In this document: positions 28,388-38,069 of the stretch, piece by piece
Numbering within the stretch: position 1 is the first letter of the stretch
Layout: each line of letters starts with the position of its first letter
Source: an uncultured Trueperaceae bacterium
Lineage (GTDB): Bacteria; Deinococcota; Deinococci; Deinococcales; Trueperaceae
DNA: 50,521 nt
Assembly (NCBI GenBank): GCA_937907415.1
Contig: CALCHY010000038.1
Coordinates: forward strand, 1-50,521
Direction: 5' to 3'
Notes under the pieces: generated by a model
Seen by the model: the letters and a program-made list of their open reading frames with translations, nothing else
Database searches by the model: none
Told to the model about the DNA's origin: nothing
Translations under genes and position numbers: made by a program

Positions 28388-29581
28388 TCAACCGCGCCCG
28401 CCGCGCCCTACTGGCGGCGCACTGCCGCGGGGCCCGGTCGCTGCGGGGCTGGTCCTCTGATCGGTGGAGAGCGTAGCGCCCTGCGCCTGTCCGCCCGTCG
28501 ACACCAGGCGCTCGAACTCCTTGGCGTCTACGGCGCGCGAGAGGCCCACCTCGAAGGAGATGGTGCGCTTGAGGTGCATCTCCGCCAAGCAGGCGTCCAT
28601 GGTGAGCATGCCGACGGCCCCACCCATCTGGATCTGCGCTGGTATCTGGTGGGTCTTGCCCTCGCGGATGAGGTTACGCACGGCAGGGGTGGCGATGAGG
28701 AACTCGTACGCCAAGGTTCGGCCGTCGCCGTTGGCGCGGGGCAACAGCTGCTGGGTGAGGATGGCCTGGAGGTTGTTCGCCAACTGCACGCGCACCTGCG
28801 CCTGCTGCGCCTCGGGGAAGACGTCGATGATGCGGTCGATGGCCTCGGAGGCCGTGTTCGTGTGCAGCGTTCCGAGCACCAAGTGCCCGGTTTCGGCTGC
28901 GGTCACGGCGGCCCCGATCGTCTCGAAGTCTCGCATCTCGCCGACCAGGATCACGTCCGGCGCTTGGCGCAGCACGCTGCGGAGCGCCGCCTGGAAGTTA
29001 GCGGTGTCTTCTCCCACCTCGCGTTGGTTCACGATGGAGGTCTGGTGGCGGTGGAAGAACTCGATGGGATCCTCGATGGTGACGATGTGCTTGGCGTACT
29101 CCTCGTTGACGAGGTTGAGCATGGTCGCGAGGGTCGTCGACTTGCCAGAGCCGGTGGGACCGGTGACGAGGACGAGTCCACGCGGCAGGCGCGCGACCTC
29201 GCCGACTTCCTGCGGCAAACCGAGTTCGCTGAACGAGAGGACCTCGTCGGCGATGGTGCGCATGACGCCGCCGACGGACCCGCGCTGCATGAAGACGTTC
29301 ACGCGGAAGCGTCCGTGGCCGGAGAGGCTGAACGAGAAGTCGAGGTCCTTGCGTTCCTCGAAGTTGCGCTGCTTCTTCTCGTCCATCAACGCATACATGA
29401 GCCTGCGGGTCATGCTGGGCGTCAGGACCTCGTACTCGGTCGGGCGCCACTCGCCGCTGAGGCGCAGCATGGGGGGCAGGCCAACGGTTAGCAGCAAGTC
29501 GGAGGCGCGCCGCTCGATGGCGAGCTTCAACAGGTCGACTATGTCTGCCTGGATCTGGGTGGAGCGAATCTGGTCTGCCAT
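28388..29581 (-). CDS. pilT: Type IV pilus retraction ATPase PilT
   Basis: This cytoplasmic hexameric ATPase disassembles type IV pili and drives twitching and DNA uptake. The 397-aa product has the PilT N-domain (LLKLAIERRASDLLLTVGLP), Walker A GPTGSGKSTTLATML, Asp box TIEDPIEFFH, Walker B DVILVGEMRDFETI, His box LGTLHTN, and the PilT-type AIRNLIRE-like motif AVRNLIREGKTHQI. The ATG at 29581 fits a GAGAGG ribosome site; a TTG three codons upstream is possible. It follows pilB by 49 nt on the same strand. Confidence 0.94.
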   Translation of the reverse strand: MADQIRSTQIQADIVDLLKLAIERRASDLLLTVGLPPMLRLSGEWRPTEYEVLTPSMTRRLMYALMDEKKQRNFEERKDLDFSFSLSGHGRFRVNVFMQRGSVGGVMRTIADEVLSFSELGLPQEVGEVARLPRGLVLVTGPTGSGKSTTLATMLNLVNEEYAKHIVTIEDPIEFFHRHQTSIVNQREVGEDTANFQAALRSVLRQAPDVILVGEMRDFETIGAAVTAAETGHLVLGTLHTNTASEAIDRIIDVFPEAQQAQVRVQLANNLQAILTQQLLPRANGDGRTLAYEFLIATPAVRNLIREGKTHQIPAQIQMGGAVGMLTMDACLAEMHLKRTISFEVGLSRAVDAKEFERLVSTGGQAQGATLSTDQRTSPAATGPRGSAPPVGRGGRG

Positions 29582-29630
29582 TATCTGCAATCCTCTCGGC
29601 CAGCCGTGAAAGGCGGCCCGCCAGTGGCCG

Positions 29631-32294
29631 TCACTCTGCCGTGCGAGCCAACACCTCTTCTAACGTGGTTATCCCTTGGAAAGCCTTGTTGATGCCGTCG
29701 TCGCGCAGCGACTTCATGCCGCGCTGCATGGCTAGCTCGCGGAGCTCGTGCGCAGAGGCCTCACGCACGATGGCCTTCTCGATCTCGTCGTCAACGACGA
29801 GCAACTCGTGGATGGCGTAACGGCCGTTATAGCCGCTGCCACCGCACTTCTCGCACCCAACGCCGCGGTAAAGGTTCTTGCCAGCCGTTTCACGCTCGCT
29901 GATGCCGAGGCGGCGCAGGATGTCCGGATCAGGCGTCGACGCGACCTTGCACTCGCGGCACACGCGGCGCACGAGGCGCTGCGCCAACACCCCGATGAGG
30001 GAGGCGGAGACGTTGAACGGCTCGATGCCCATCTCTTGAAGGCGCGTGATGGCACCAGCTGAGTCGTTGGTGTGCAGCGTAGCGATGAGCAAGTGGCCGG
30101 TTAGTGCGGCTTCCATGGAGATCTTGGCTGTCTCGTGGTCACGGATCTCACCGACCATGATGATGTCGGGGTCCTGGCGCAGGAAGGAGCGCAACGCGCG
30201 AGCGAAGTCGAGGCCGGCCTTGATGTTCACCTGCGTCTGGTTGATGCCAGGGATCTCGTACTCGACCGGGTCCTCGATGGTCGTCACGTTCACTTCTGGG
30301 GTCGCGAGGCGCTTGAGGATCGAGAAGGTCGTGAACGACTTCCCCGACCCGGTCGGGCCCGTGATGAGGAACATGCCGTAAGGCTTCTGGATGACGTCGG
30401 TGAAGCGCTGGTAGTTGTAATCGGCGAAGCCTAGCTGCTCGATCTCAGGGATGTCAGACGCCTTACGCAAGAGGCGCATGACCGACTTCTCACCGTAGAC
30501 CGTCGGCAGGGTCGAGAGACGCAAGTCGACCTCGATGTTGCGGTCGCGGAAGCGCACTCGTCCGTCCTGCGGCAGGCGCCGCTCGGCGATGTTCAAGCCA
30601 CCCATGATCTTGATGCGCGATGACAACGCTGGCCCCGTGACCTTCGGCATGGTCATGTACTCGCGCAGGCTGCCGTCCTTGCGCACCCGCACGATGACCT
30701 TGTCGGGTCGCGGCTCGATGTGGATGTCCGAGATGTCGTTGAGCAGCGCCTCGCGGATGATGTTGTTCACGACCTTGACGAGGGCGTTGTCGTCGATGGC
30801 GCTCGTGTCTTCCGTCTCTTGAGCGGCCCCGGCCCCGACTTCCTCGACGACGGCCTTGGCCAGTTCGTCCATGTCGGTGCCCTCGCGGTAGAAGCGGTTG
30901 AGCATGCGCGTGAGGGACTCTTCGGTAGCGACCGCCGGGCGGATCTCGCGGCCAGTGATCAGGTGAACGTCGTCAAGTGCGAACACGTGCCGCGGGTCCT
31001 TCATGGCTACCACGAGCACGTCACCGTCGAGCCTCACCGGCATGGCCGTGTAGCGCCGCGCCGTGGCTTCAGGCACGAGGCTGACGGCGTACGGGTCTAT
31101 GCGGGTGTTCTCCTCGATGAACTCGAAGCCGAGCTGCATGGCCAGGCTGCGCGCCAGCATGTCTGGGCTGATCTTGCCTGACTGCACGAGCGTGTCCTCG
31201 AGGCGCCCGCCGCCCGAACGCTGCTTGTTGAGCGCTTCGTCCACGTCTGCCTGCGTGACGTAGCCGAGGTCTACGAGGATCTCGCCGAGCGGCTTTATGC
31301 GCCCGAGCTTCGCCTGCTCCTCGAGGGCACGCCGCAACTGTTCGCGCTTGAGGCGCCGGTTCTGCAGCAGCGTCTCACCCAACCGGCCCTGATCCTGGGC
31401 GTACATCTGGTCGATGCGCGACTGCACCTCCGGTCCTGACGCCGCGACGAACGCCACCTCGCCGGACACGATCGACTCGACGTCCGCCATGCGCCGCGGG
31501 TCGGCTATCGCCACGACCAACGTGTCTGCCTCGAGCCGGTAAGGAACGGCGGAGAACTGCACGGCGTCTAGGCGCAGGAGCTTGGCGGCGAGCGCCTCGC
31601 TGGTCGGCTCGTCAGACAACTCGGCCATGAACGGGATGCCGTACTGATCGGCCAGCAGGCGCGTCAGTTGCTCCTCGCTCAGGTGGTTGCGCGCCACCAG
31701 GATGCGCCCGAGCAGGCCGCCAGTGCGCTGCTGCTCCTCGATGGCCTCGTTCAACTGAGCAGGCGAGAGGAAGCCAGCGCTAACGGCCAGGTTGCCGAGC
31801 CGCTGGCCAGGGTCGATCTCGAGGTCGACTGGCGGCTCGAGTCCGAGCTCCGGGTAGTAGGTTGCGAGCGCCCACTGCATTTCCTTCTGCAGGGCGAGAT
31901 ACGGCTCCACGAGGCAACCGGACGAGTCTTCGACTTCTTCTATGCCGAGGGCGTCGAGCGGATCGATGAAGGCCACGCGCAGGCGATCCTGATCGATGGC
32001 GAAGGGGAGAGCGCGCAGTTCGCTAGCGAGGTCGGCCGGCACCTTCGCTAGGGCGTCGGCCATGATGTCGACGCGCGGCAGGTTGATGAGCGGGATGCCG
32101 ATGGACTCCTCGATGGCCCGCGCGATGCGCTGCTCGGAGAGAACCCCGATGTTGACGAGGATATCCGCCAAGCGGCCACCCACTTCGGAGTGGCGGCTGA
32201 TGGCTTGTTGCAGGGCGTCGTCAGTGACGTATCCGCGCTCGAGCAGCACTGCCCCGAGTCTCTTGTCACCGATGGAAAGCACGGCCACGCTCAT
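29631..32294 (-). CDS. pilB: Type IV pilus assembly ATPase with three N-terminal GspE/PilB-like domains (PilF type)
   Basis: This extension ATPase powers pilus assembly and, in Thermus, natural transformation. The 887-aa product has three successive N-terminal GspE/PilB-like modules (openings KRLGAVLLERGYVTDDALQQ, QRLGNLAVSAGFLSPAQLNE and a third with LGEILVDLGYVTQADVDEAL), then Walker A TGPTGSGKSFTT near residue 650, TIEDPVEYEIPG, IIMVGEIRDHET and a tetracysteine zinc site VCRECK / GCEKCGGSGYNGR. This layout matches Thermus PilF. The ATG overlaps the upstream phosphatase stop (ATGA); a GTG at 32288 is an alternative. Confidence 0.93.
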   Translation of the reverse strand: MSVAVLSIGDKRLGAVLLERGYVTDDALQQAISRHSEVGGRLADILVNIGVLSEQRIARAIEESIGIPLINLPRVDIMADALAKVPADLASELRALPFAIDQDRLRVAFIDPLDALGIEEVEDSSGCLVEPYLALQKEMQWALATYYPELGLEPPVDLEIDPGQRLGNLAVSAGFLSPAQLNEAIEEQQRTGGLLGRILVARNHLSEEQLTRLLADQYGIPFMAELSDEPTSEALAAKLLRLDAVQFSAVPYRLEADTLVVAIADPRRMADVESIVSGEVAFVAASGPEVQSRIDQMYAQDQGRLGETLLQNRRLKREQLRRALEEQAKLGRIKPLGEILVDLGYVTQADVDEALNKQRSGGGRLEDTLVQSGKISPDMLARSLAMQLGFEFIEENTRIDPYAVSLVPEATARRYTAMPVRLDGDVLVVAMKDPRHVFALDDVHLITGREIRPAVATEESLTRMLNRFYREGTDMDELAKAVVEEVGAGAAQETEDTSAIDDNALVKVVNNIIREALLNDISDIHIEPRPDKVIVRVRKDGSLREYMTMPKVTGPALSSRIKIMGGLNIAERRLPQDGRVRFRDRNIEVDLRLSTLPTVYGEKSVMRLLRKASDIPEIEQLGFADYNYQRFTDVIQKPYGMFLITGPTGSGKSFTTFSILKRLATPEVNVTTIEDPVEYEIPGINQTQVNIKAGLDFARALRSFLRQDPDIIMVGEIRDHETAKISMEAALTGHLLIATLHTNDSAGAITRLQEMGIEPFNVSASLIGVLAQRLVRRVCRECKVASTPDPDILRRLGISERETAGKNLYRGVGCEKCGGSGYNGRYAIHELLVVDDEIEKAIVREASAHELRELAMQRGMKSLRDDGINKAFQGITTLEEVLARTAE

Positions 32295-32767
32295 CTCTCC
32301 TTCAGCACCCATCTTTCCAGTCGACGCGCAAGGCGCGTATGAGGAAGTTTACCTGGCGACAGGGGGGTCACCAGGATCGCTTTGAGGCCGGCGCTCTTGG
32401 CGCCGAGGACGTCGGTGAAGAGCTGATCACCGAGCATCGCCACTCGTTCAGCAGGCAGTGCGACTAGGCGCAGTCCGCGCCGGAACGCGGCCTTGAACGG
32501 TTTGCCTGCCAGGGCAAGCGCCGGAACGCCCGCCTGTGAGGCGACTAGTCTGACGCGTTCCCGTTCGCCGTTGGAGAGTATCGCTACTTTCACCCCGGCC
32601 ACTAGCAACCCCCGCAGCCAGTCGGTGACGCCGTCGTCGACCGTCACAGCCGTGGAAGCCAATAGCGTGTCGTCGACGTCCACTAGCAAGCCTTCTAGAC
32701 CGCGCGCCGCAAGCCAGCTTGGCGTCACCTCATGCACGGAGGAGACCCGGGCGTCTGGTTGCAGCAC
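32291..32767 (-). CDS. YqeG-family HAD IIIA-type phosphatase
   Basis: The 158-aa protein has the HAD motifs LLVDVDDTLL, AILSNGE, the Lys in AGKPFKAAFRR and MLGDQLFTDVLGAKSAGLKA, and the family opening LQPDARVSSVHEVTPSWL. The GTG at 32767 is chosen because TACCCT (32774-32779) lies 6 nt upstream and the family alignment starts there; a longer frame begins at 32815. Members act on phosphorylated small molecules, and related proteins are phosphatidylglycerophosphate phosphatases. Its stop overlaps pilB. Confidence 0.88.
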   Translation of the reverse strand: MLQPDARVSSVHEVTPSWLAARGLEGLLVDVDDTLLASTAVTVDDGVTDWLRGLLVAGVKVAILSNGERERVRLVASQAGVPALALAGKPFKAAFRRGLRLVALPAERVAMLGDQLFTDVLGAKSAGLKAILVTPLSPGKLPHTRLARRLERWVLKER

Positions 32768-32811
32768 GCGAGGAGGGTAGCACGCCCCGCCTGAACGCCG
32801 AGAGTAAGAAC

Positions 32812-33765
32812 TCACGCAACCTTAGGGCCGGTCTCGCGACGCAAAGCCTCGTGCAGCACGTCGGTGAACGTCTCCGGGTCGTCAAGCCACGGGTAGTGGC
32901 CGCCGCCGACGGCGCTGAAGAGCGCGTCAGGTAGGAGAGCGAGCGCCGCCTCGACCTGCTCAGGGTAACTCGTGCCGTCCTGCTCGCCAGCAATGACGAT
33001 GACTTGCGTGCCTAGCGCCGCGAGTTCCGGTAAGCGCGAGACCACCTCGAGGCCCCACACGGCGTCGGTCTCGTCTTCCTCCTGGGGTCCGAGTAGCGCC
33101 TCGGCGTCAACGTGCTCGAGCCGCAAGCGCGAAGTGGCGGTGGGGAACTGCAGCGCGTCGAAGAGCGCCTTGGGGTTCATGAGCGAGAAGGCGGCGTCCG
33201 CGGTTGCGGCGGCGTCCGCGGTTGGCGGCTTCACCTCGTCATCTGAGCCATCGCCCTCGAGGTCTGCGGTTAGGCCAGAAGCGGCCTCCGCGGCCGCCAG
33301 TAGGCGTTCGGCCAATACCGGGAGCGACAGCCACGGGTTGACCAGCACTAGGCCGGTCACGCGCTCGGGATGATCGAGAGCCGCCTGAACCGCGATCATG
33401 GCGCCGAACCCGTGACCGAGGAGCACCGCGCTTTCAACCTCACAGGTGTCCATGATGGCCGTCACGTCGTCCGCCAAGGTCGGCAGGTCGCCACTGGTGC
33501 CGGCCGCGGCGTATGAGCGCCCGCCGCCGCGCACGTCGGCGTAGACCATGCGCCACGCCTCTAGGTCGTCAGCCATCAGTTCACGGAACGAGTGACTGCT
33601 GTAGCCGGGCCCGCCGTGGAGGTAATAGACGGCGGGGGCAGTCGCTGGCCCTACCTGCTCCGCGTACAGCTCCGCGCCTTCCACCATCACGTAGGTGCTG
33701 TCGTCGAGGTACTCAGGGGCCGCGTTGGCTGGAGCGTTACTGTCTCGTGGGTTACCTTCGCTCAT
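32812..33765 (-). CDS. Alpha/beta hydrolase, proline-iminopeptidase-like, nucleophile Ser replaced by Gly
   Basis: The 317-aa protein has the oxyanion motif YYLHGGPGYSSHSF of prolyl aminopeptidase-like hydrolases, a VYADVRGGGRS segment, and the nucleophile elbow LLGHGFGAMIAVQAAL. The usual GHSxGG reads GHGFGA: residue 119, codon GGG at 33409-33411, is Gly in the place of the catalytic Ser. The Asp (AGEQDGTSYP) and His (GGGHYPWLDDPE) positions are kept. It may be a non-catalytic binder or use another mechanism. The ATG is 6 nt after TAGACT (33772-33777), which overlaps the tatD stop. Confidence 0.85.
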   Translation of the reverse strand: MSEGNPRDSNAPANAAPEYLDDSTYVMVEGAELYAEQVGPATAPAVYYLHGGPGYSSHSFRELMADDLEAWRMVYADVRGGGRSYAAAGTSGDLPTLADDVTAIMDTCEVESAVLLGHGFGAMIAVQAALDHPERVTGLVLVNPWLSLPVLAERLLAAAEAASGLTADLEGDGSDDEVKPPTADAAATADAAFSLMNPKALFDALQFPTATSRLRLEHVDAEALLGPQEEDETDAVWGLEVVSRLPELAALGTQVIVIAGEQDGTSYPEQVEAALALLPDALFSAVGGGHYPWLDDPETFTDVLHEALRRETGPKVA

Positions 33766-33774
33766 GACTCGAGT

Positions 33775-34551
33775 CTAGGCCGCGGCGCGCGCTGCCGCGA
33801 AACCGAAGAAGCGTTCGGCGTTGGCGTCGACTAGCGCTTCGAGTTCGGCGGGCGTTGCCCCGATGACGTCGGCGAGCACGGCTGCCGTCTCGCGCACGAA
33901 CGCAGGAGTGTTCGTCTTGCCGCGGTGCGGTGCAGGCGCGAGGTATGGGCTGTCGGTTTCTACGAGCAAGCGGTCAAGCGGTACCTTACGAGCGCTAGCC
34001 CGCAAGTTCACGGCGCTCTTGTAGGTCAGGTTGCCCGCGAACGACACCATCCAGCCGAGCTCGAGCCCAACCTCGAGGAGGCGCTCGTGGCCGCTGAAGC
34101 AGTGGAGCATGCCGTGGCCGTACGCGCCAGCTTGCAGCGCAGTGGCGGCGGCTAGGGCGGCAGTCTCGCTGCCTTGCTTGTCGCGCACGTGCAGCACGAG
34201 CGGTTTGCCGACTTCACGCGCCAGCTCCAACTGCCACTCGAAGGCGGCACGTTGCGAGTCGAGCGTCTCGTCTTCCCAGTACTGATCGAAGCCGGTCTCG
34301 CCGATGGCAACGACGAGGGGGTCGCGAGCGAGCTGCGCGATGGCGTCGCGTTCGTCAGCAGCCGAGGCCAGGCTGGCGCTGTTCGGGTGCACGCCGACGG
34401 CCGCGAAGACGTTGCGGTACTGGCGCGCGGCGGCCAGTGCAAGGCGGCTGCGTTGTGCGTCCGTGCCCACCGTGACCATGGCTACGAGACCGGGATCTAC
34501 GGCGGCCGCTGGGTCTGGGCAGCGGTCGAGGTGGCAATGGCTATCCGTCAC
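33775..34551 (-). CDS. tatD: TatD-family metal-dependent hydrolase (DNase-like)
   Basis: The 258-aa TIM-barrel hydrolase shows the metal motifs DSHCHLD, IGETGFDQYW, PLVLHVRD, LHCFSG and ETDSPYLAPAPHRGK of TatD proteins, which have 3'-5' exonuclease activity in E. coli. The GTG start is 6 nt after TAAGGT (34558-34563). It is on the same strand as, and upstream of, the hydrolase, phosphatase and pil genes, though each of the first genes has its own promoter-like hexamer. Confidence 0.92.
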   Translation of the reverse strand: MTDSHCHLDRCPDPAAAVDPGLVAMVTVGTDAQRSRLALAAARQYRNVFAAVGVHPNSASLASAADERDAIAQLARDPLVVAIGETGFDQYWEDETLDSQRAAFEWQLELAREVGKPLVLHVRDKQGSETAALAAATALQAGAYGHGMLHCFSGHERLLEVGLELGWMVSFAGNLTYKSAVNLRASARKVPLDRLLVETDSPYLAPAPHRGKTNTPAFVRETAAVLADVIGATPAELEALVDANAERFFGFAAARAAA

Positions 34552-34739
34552 TCACGCACCTTACCGCTGCTGCGAGGCTAGCGGCGTGTTCTGCCCGAGC
34601 GGCAGTTCAGGGCGATTCTCATCTGGCTAGATGTCGTGAGGGACGCGCGTCCGCGTTCGTAGCGGTGCGCGCCCGGCGCAACCTGAGGCCCATGTGAGAC
34701 TTCTGTAATAGGACCGTTGCTACCTTCTACCTAGTTGAG

Positions 34740-34808
34740 CTAGGCGGAAGCCCTTGAGGTACCCACTAAGGGGCTAAGAACGAGTAACCGAGAGGCTAGG
34801 TGAAGGGC
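34740..34808 (+). promoter_or_regulatory. Structured leader before the 56-aa ORF
   Basis: The 257-nt gap between tatD and the 56-aa ORF holds, near the ORF, AGCCCTT (34754-34760) that can pair with AAGGGGCT (34769-34776) with one bulged G, plus a small CTAG-TTGAG-CTAG hairpin. Upstream I see no clear -35/-10 pair. It could be a 5' UTR element; I recognise no riboswitch class. Confidence 0.25.
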
Positions 34809-34979
34809 ATGCTACAGGAACGCCCACAGAACCAAGACGTACGCTTCCTAAGCAACGAAGAGCTGAGCGAGATCATCTCCCGCTGCGAAGGCGCCATCAC
34901 GGACGGCAGCGCGCAGATCGACGATTACGAGGCCTTCGTCATCTGCCAGAAGGAGCTGGCTCGCCGCACCTGGGCGTAA
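34809..34979 (+). CDS. Small hypothetical protein (56 aa)
   Basis: ATG at 34809 to TAA at 34977-34979. The product is soluble, acidic and helical in look: it starts MLQERPQNQDVRFLSNEELS, continues EIISRCEGAITDGSAQID and ends CQKELARRTWA. AGGTGAAGGG just upstream serves as ribosome site, and codon use agrees with its neighbours, so I think it is real. I recognise no family. The two Cys are far apart and do not form a zinc pattern. It precedes rlpA, separated by a strong inverted repeat. Confidence 0.6.
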   Translation: MLQERPQNQDVRFLSNEELSEIISRCEGAITDGSAQIDDYEAFVICQKELARRTWA

Positions 34980-35028
34980 GCGCCGGCGGCGTAGGACCAG
35001 ACTCAGTATTCTCACATCATGGCGGCAT

Positions 35029-35066
35029 GAGGCGCGCTTAGCATGAGTGATGCTAAAGCGCGCCTC
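35029..35066 (+). repeat. 16-bp inverted repeat over the rlpA start codon
   Basis: GAGGCGCGCTTAGCAT (35029-35044), a 5-nt loop, and ATGCTAAAGCGCGCCTC (35050-35066) match but for one extra A. The 5' arm contains the TAGCAT -10 candidate of rlpA and the 3' arm contains its ATG. In read-through RNA it would form a strong hairpin hiding the start; it may also end transcription of the 56-aa ORF. Confidence 0.65.
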
Positions 35067-35769
35067 TACTTGTGACGCCGAGCGGCTTGCGTTGACGCCT
35101 AGGCGGCGGGCGCTTGGCGGCGCCTTGCTCACCCTGCTGCTCCTCTCCATCTCTGGGTGCGCGCCAAGCGTCATGCGCGCGGACGTGAACATGGCCGCCG
35201 CGGCCGCCACCCCACCGCGCCCAGTTGCGACCGCCACGGCAGCCGCCGGCGTGCAGAGCGGCATGGCGTCGTGGTACGGCCCAGGTTTCGCTGGCAAGCG
35301 CACCGCGAACGGCGAGATCTTCAACCCAAGCGAACTAACGGCCGCCCACCGCGAGTTGCCGTTCAACACGTTGGTCAAGGTCATCAACGAGACGAACGGG
35401 CGCAGCGTCGTCGTGCGCATAAATGATAGGGGGCCGTTCAAAGGCGGTCGGATCATCGACTTGTCCCGCGCCGGCGCCGAGGCCATCGGCATGATCGGCT
35501 CGGGCGTGGCGCGGGTCCGGCTCGAGGTTCAAACACTGCCTGCCGGCACCATCCGCGTTGGTACGTCAGGCGGTCTGCGCGGCTTCGAGGTCATCTCGCG
35601 CTCGCACGCGGTCGGCACGCTGCTCGCGCTCACCCCCGCCCAAGGCGGCAACCCCGTCGTCGTGCGCGTGGTGGCCAACGAACTCCCCATCGAGAGCCCG
35701 GCCGAGCTGCTCGTCGGTTACGAGCTCTACGCTAACGTCGGTTCTGAGGCCAAGGTCAGCGGCGACTGA
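35050..35769 (+). CDS. rlpA: RlpA-like septal lipoprotein with double-psi beta-barrel domain
   Basis: The 239-aa protein has a lipoprotein signal: basic N-terminus, hydrophobic ALGGALLTLLLLSIS and lipobox ISGC. The RlpA domain covers about residues 75-165: GMASWYGPGFAGKRTANGEI, ELTAAHRELPFNTLVKV and the catalytic-type VVVRINDRGPFKGGRIIDLS. RlpA proteins are lytic transglycosylases acting on glycan strands with stripped peptides. The C-terminal 75 residues lack a clear SPOR domain. The ATG at 35050 is 5 nt after TAGCAT. Confidence 0.88.
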   Translation: MLKRASTCDAERLALTPRRRALGGALLTLLLLSISGCAPSVMRADVNMAAAAATPPRPVATATAAAGVQSGMASWYGPGFAGKRTANGEIFNPSELTAAHRELPFNTLVKVINETNGRSVVVRINDRGPFKGGRIIDLSRAGAEAIGMIGSGVARVRLEVQTLPAGTIRVGTSGGLRGFEVISRSHAVGTLLALTPAQGGNPVVVRVVANELPIESPAELLVGYELYANVGSEAKVSGD

Positions 35770-35792
35770 CGCTAACCCAACCCCTTTAGAGG

Positions 35793-35827
35793 GTGGCGCG
35801 CGAGCTGCGAGGGCGGCCGCGCGCCAC
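35793..35827. terminator. Hairpin between convergent rlpA and trpA
   Basis: GTGGCGCGC (35793-35801) pairs with GCGCGCCAC (35819-35827) around a 17-nt loop, in the 65-nt gap between two convergent genes. It could stop transcription from both sides, but neither side has a T-run. Confidence 0.45.
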
Positions 35828-35834
35828 TCAAGCG

Positions 35835-36613
35835 TTAGTCCCGCTTGCAGCCAGCCGCTAGTTCCGCGGCCAGGGGGCCGAGCGCCTCACCGCGCTCCAG
35901 CGTGCTGACCAGAGCAGAGCCGACGACGACGCCGTCGGCGACGGCGGCAACGCGTCGTGCGCTCGCCGCGCTACCGACCCCGAAACCAACGGCAACGGGC
36001 AGGTCGGTCACGGCCTTCACGGCGGCAACCAGGCCCGCCACCTCGGTTGGCACACTGTCACGCGCGCCGGTCACACCGGTGACGGATACGGCGTAAACGA
36101 ACCCGCGGCAAGCAGCAGTGACCAGAGCGAGACGTTCAGGTGTCGAGGTGGGAGCGACTAGGAAGACCGTGTCCAGGTCGGCAGTTCGCGCCGCGGCGAT
36201 GAGCTCGGCGCCCTCGTCGGGCGGCAAGTCTGGCAGGATCAGCCCGTCGACGCCTGCCGCCTTGGCTGCGCGGACGAACTCGCCCTCGCCCCCTGGGAAA
36301 CAGAAGACGGGGTTGTAGTAAGTCATCACGAGGATGGGCTTGTCTGTCGTGGCGCGCAGCGCGGTGACGAGCTCTAGCGTCCGCGCCGCGCTCGCGCCAC
36401 CTGCGAGGGCGGCTTCGCTCGCGCGCTGGATGACGGGGCCGTCGCCGAGCGGGTCCGAGAACGGCAACCCGACCTCGAGCACGTCGGCGTGACGCAGCAC
36501 GGCCGTCGCCGCCTCGAGGAAGCGCGCGTCATCTGGGTAGGAGGCCGTCAGGAACGCAACGAAGGCAGCGCGCCCCTCGGCGCGGCAGGTGGCGAAGGCA
36601 TCCGCGATGCGGC

Positions 36614-36617
<4 letters not shown>
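35835..36617 (-). CDS. trpA: Tryptophan synthase alpha chain
   Basis: It splits indole-3-glycerol phosphate and passes indole to TrpB. The 260-aa TIM barrel has [20 protein letters not shown] with the catalytic Glu, [14 protein letters not shown] with the Asp, [18 protein letters not shown] and [10 protein letters not shown]. The ATG overlaps trpB (ATGA), so both subunits are co-translated. Confidence 0.95.
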
Positions 36618-37876
<1,259 letters not shown>

Positions 37877-37896
37877 GTGTCCTCCTGCACGTCGGC

Positions 37897-38013
37897 GTGC
37901 GCGCTGGTGAGCGGCCGTCATGCGGCGAATTGTCGGGTAGTGATCGTGCGATATGAGCGCCAGCGCTTGGCTGACGGTGCAGTCAATCAGCGAGCTGCCG
38001 CCACCAACGCTGG
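37897..38013 (-). promoter_or_regulatory. trp attenuator: mutually exclusive pairings after the leader ORF
   Basis: Segment A, CCAGCGTTGG (38013-38004, holding the first Trp codon), can pair with segment B, CCAAGCGCTGG (37970-37960), with one bulge. A also forms the perfect local hairpin CGCCACCA-GCGT-TGGTGGCG (38018-37999). Segment B's GCGCTGG can instead pair with CCAGCGC near 37900, just before the trpB ribosome site, where GCACG-CCGA-CGTGC also folds. No T-run terminator is visible, so control could act at translation. Pairings were found by eye. Confidence 0.55.
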
Positions 38014-38063
38014 TGGCGATGCTTGAACGCGCGCGGCGTGCGAACACGAGACCTTGGGCGCAT
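37983..38063 (-). CDS. trpL: Putative trp leader peptide (26 aa, tandem Trp codons)
   Basis: The 27-codon ORF starts MRPRSRVRT and ends [10 protein letters not shown]; codons 20 and 21 (38006-38001) are TGG TGG. Trp is rare, so two in a row in a 26-codon ORF directly upstream of trpBA is strong circumstantial evidence for an attenuator leader peptide. The ATG lies 6 nt after a TACACT -10, so the mRNA would have no 5' UTR for a ribosome site. The peptide is very basic. Too short for usual gene calling. Confidence 0.75.
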   Translation of the reverse strand: MRPRSRVRTPRAFKHRHQRWWRQLAD

Positions 38064-38069
38064 GCTGGA

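Noticed and set aside
37981..37986. TTGACT as a -35 box for trpB
   Set aside because: No -10 at 16-18 bp; the hexamer overlaps the stop codon of the trp leader ORF, and a better promoter exists at 38070-38098.
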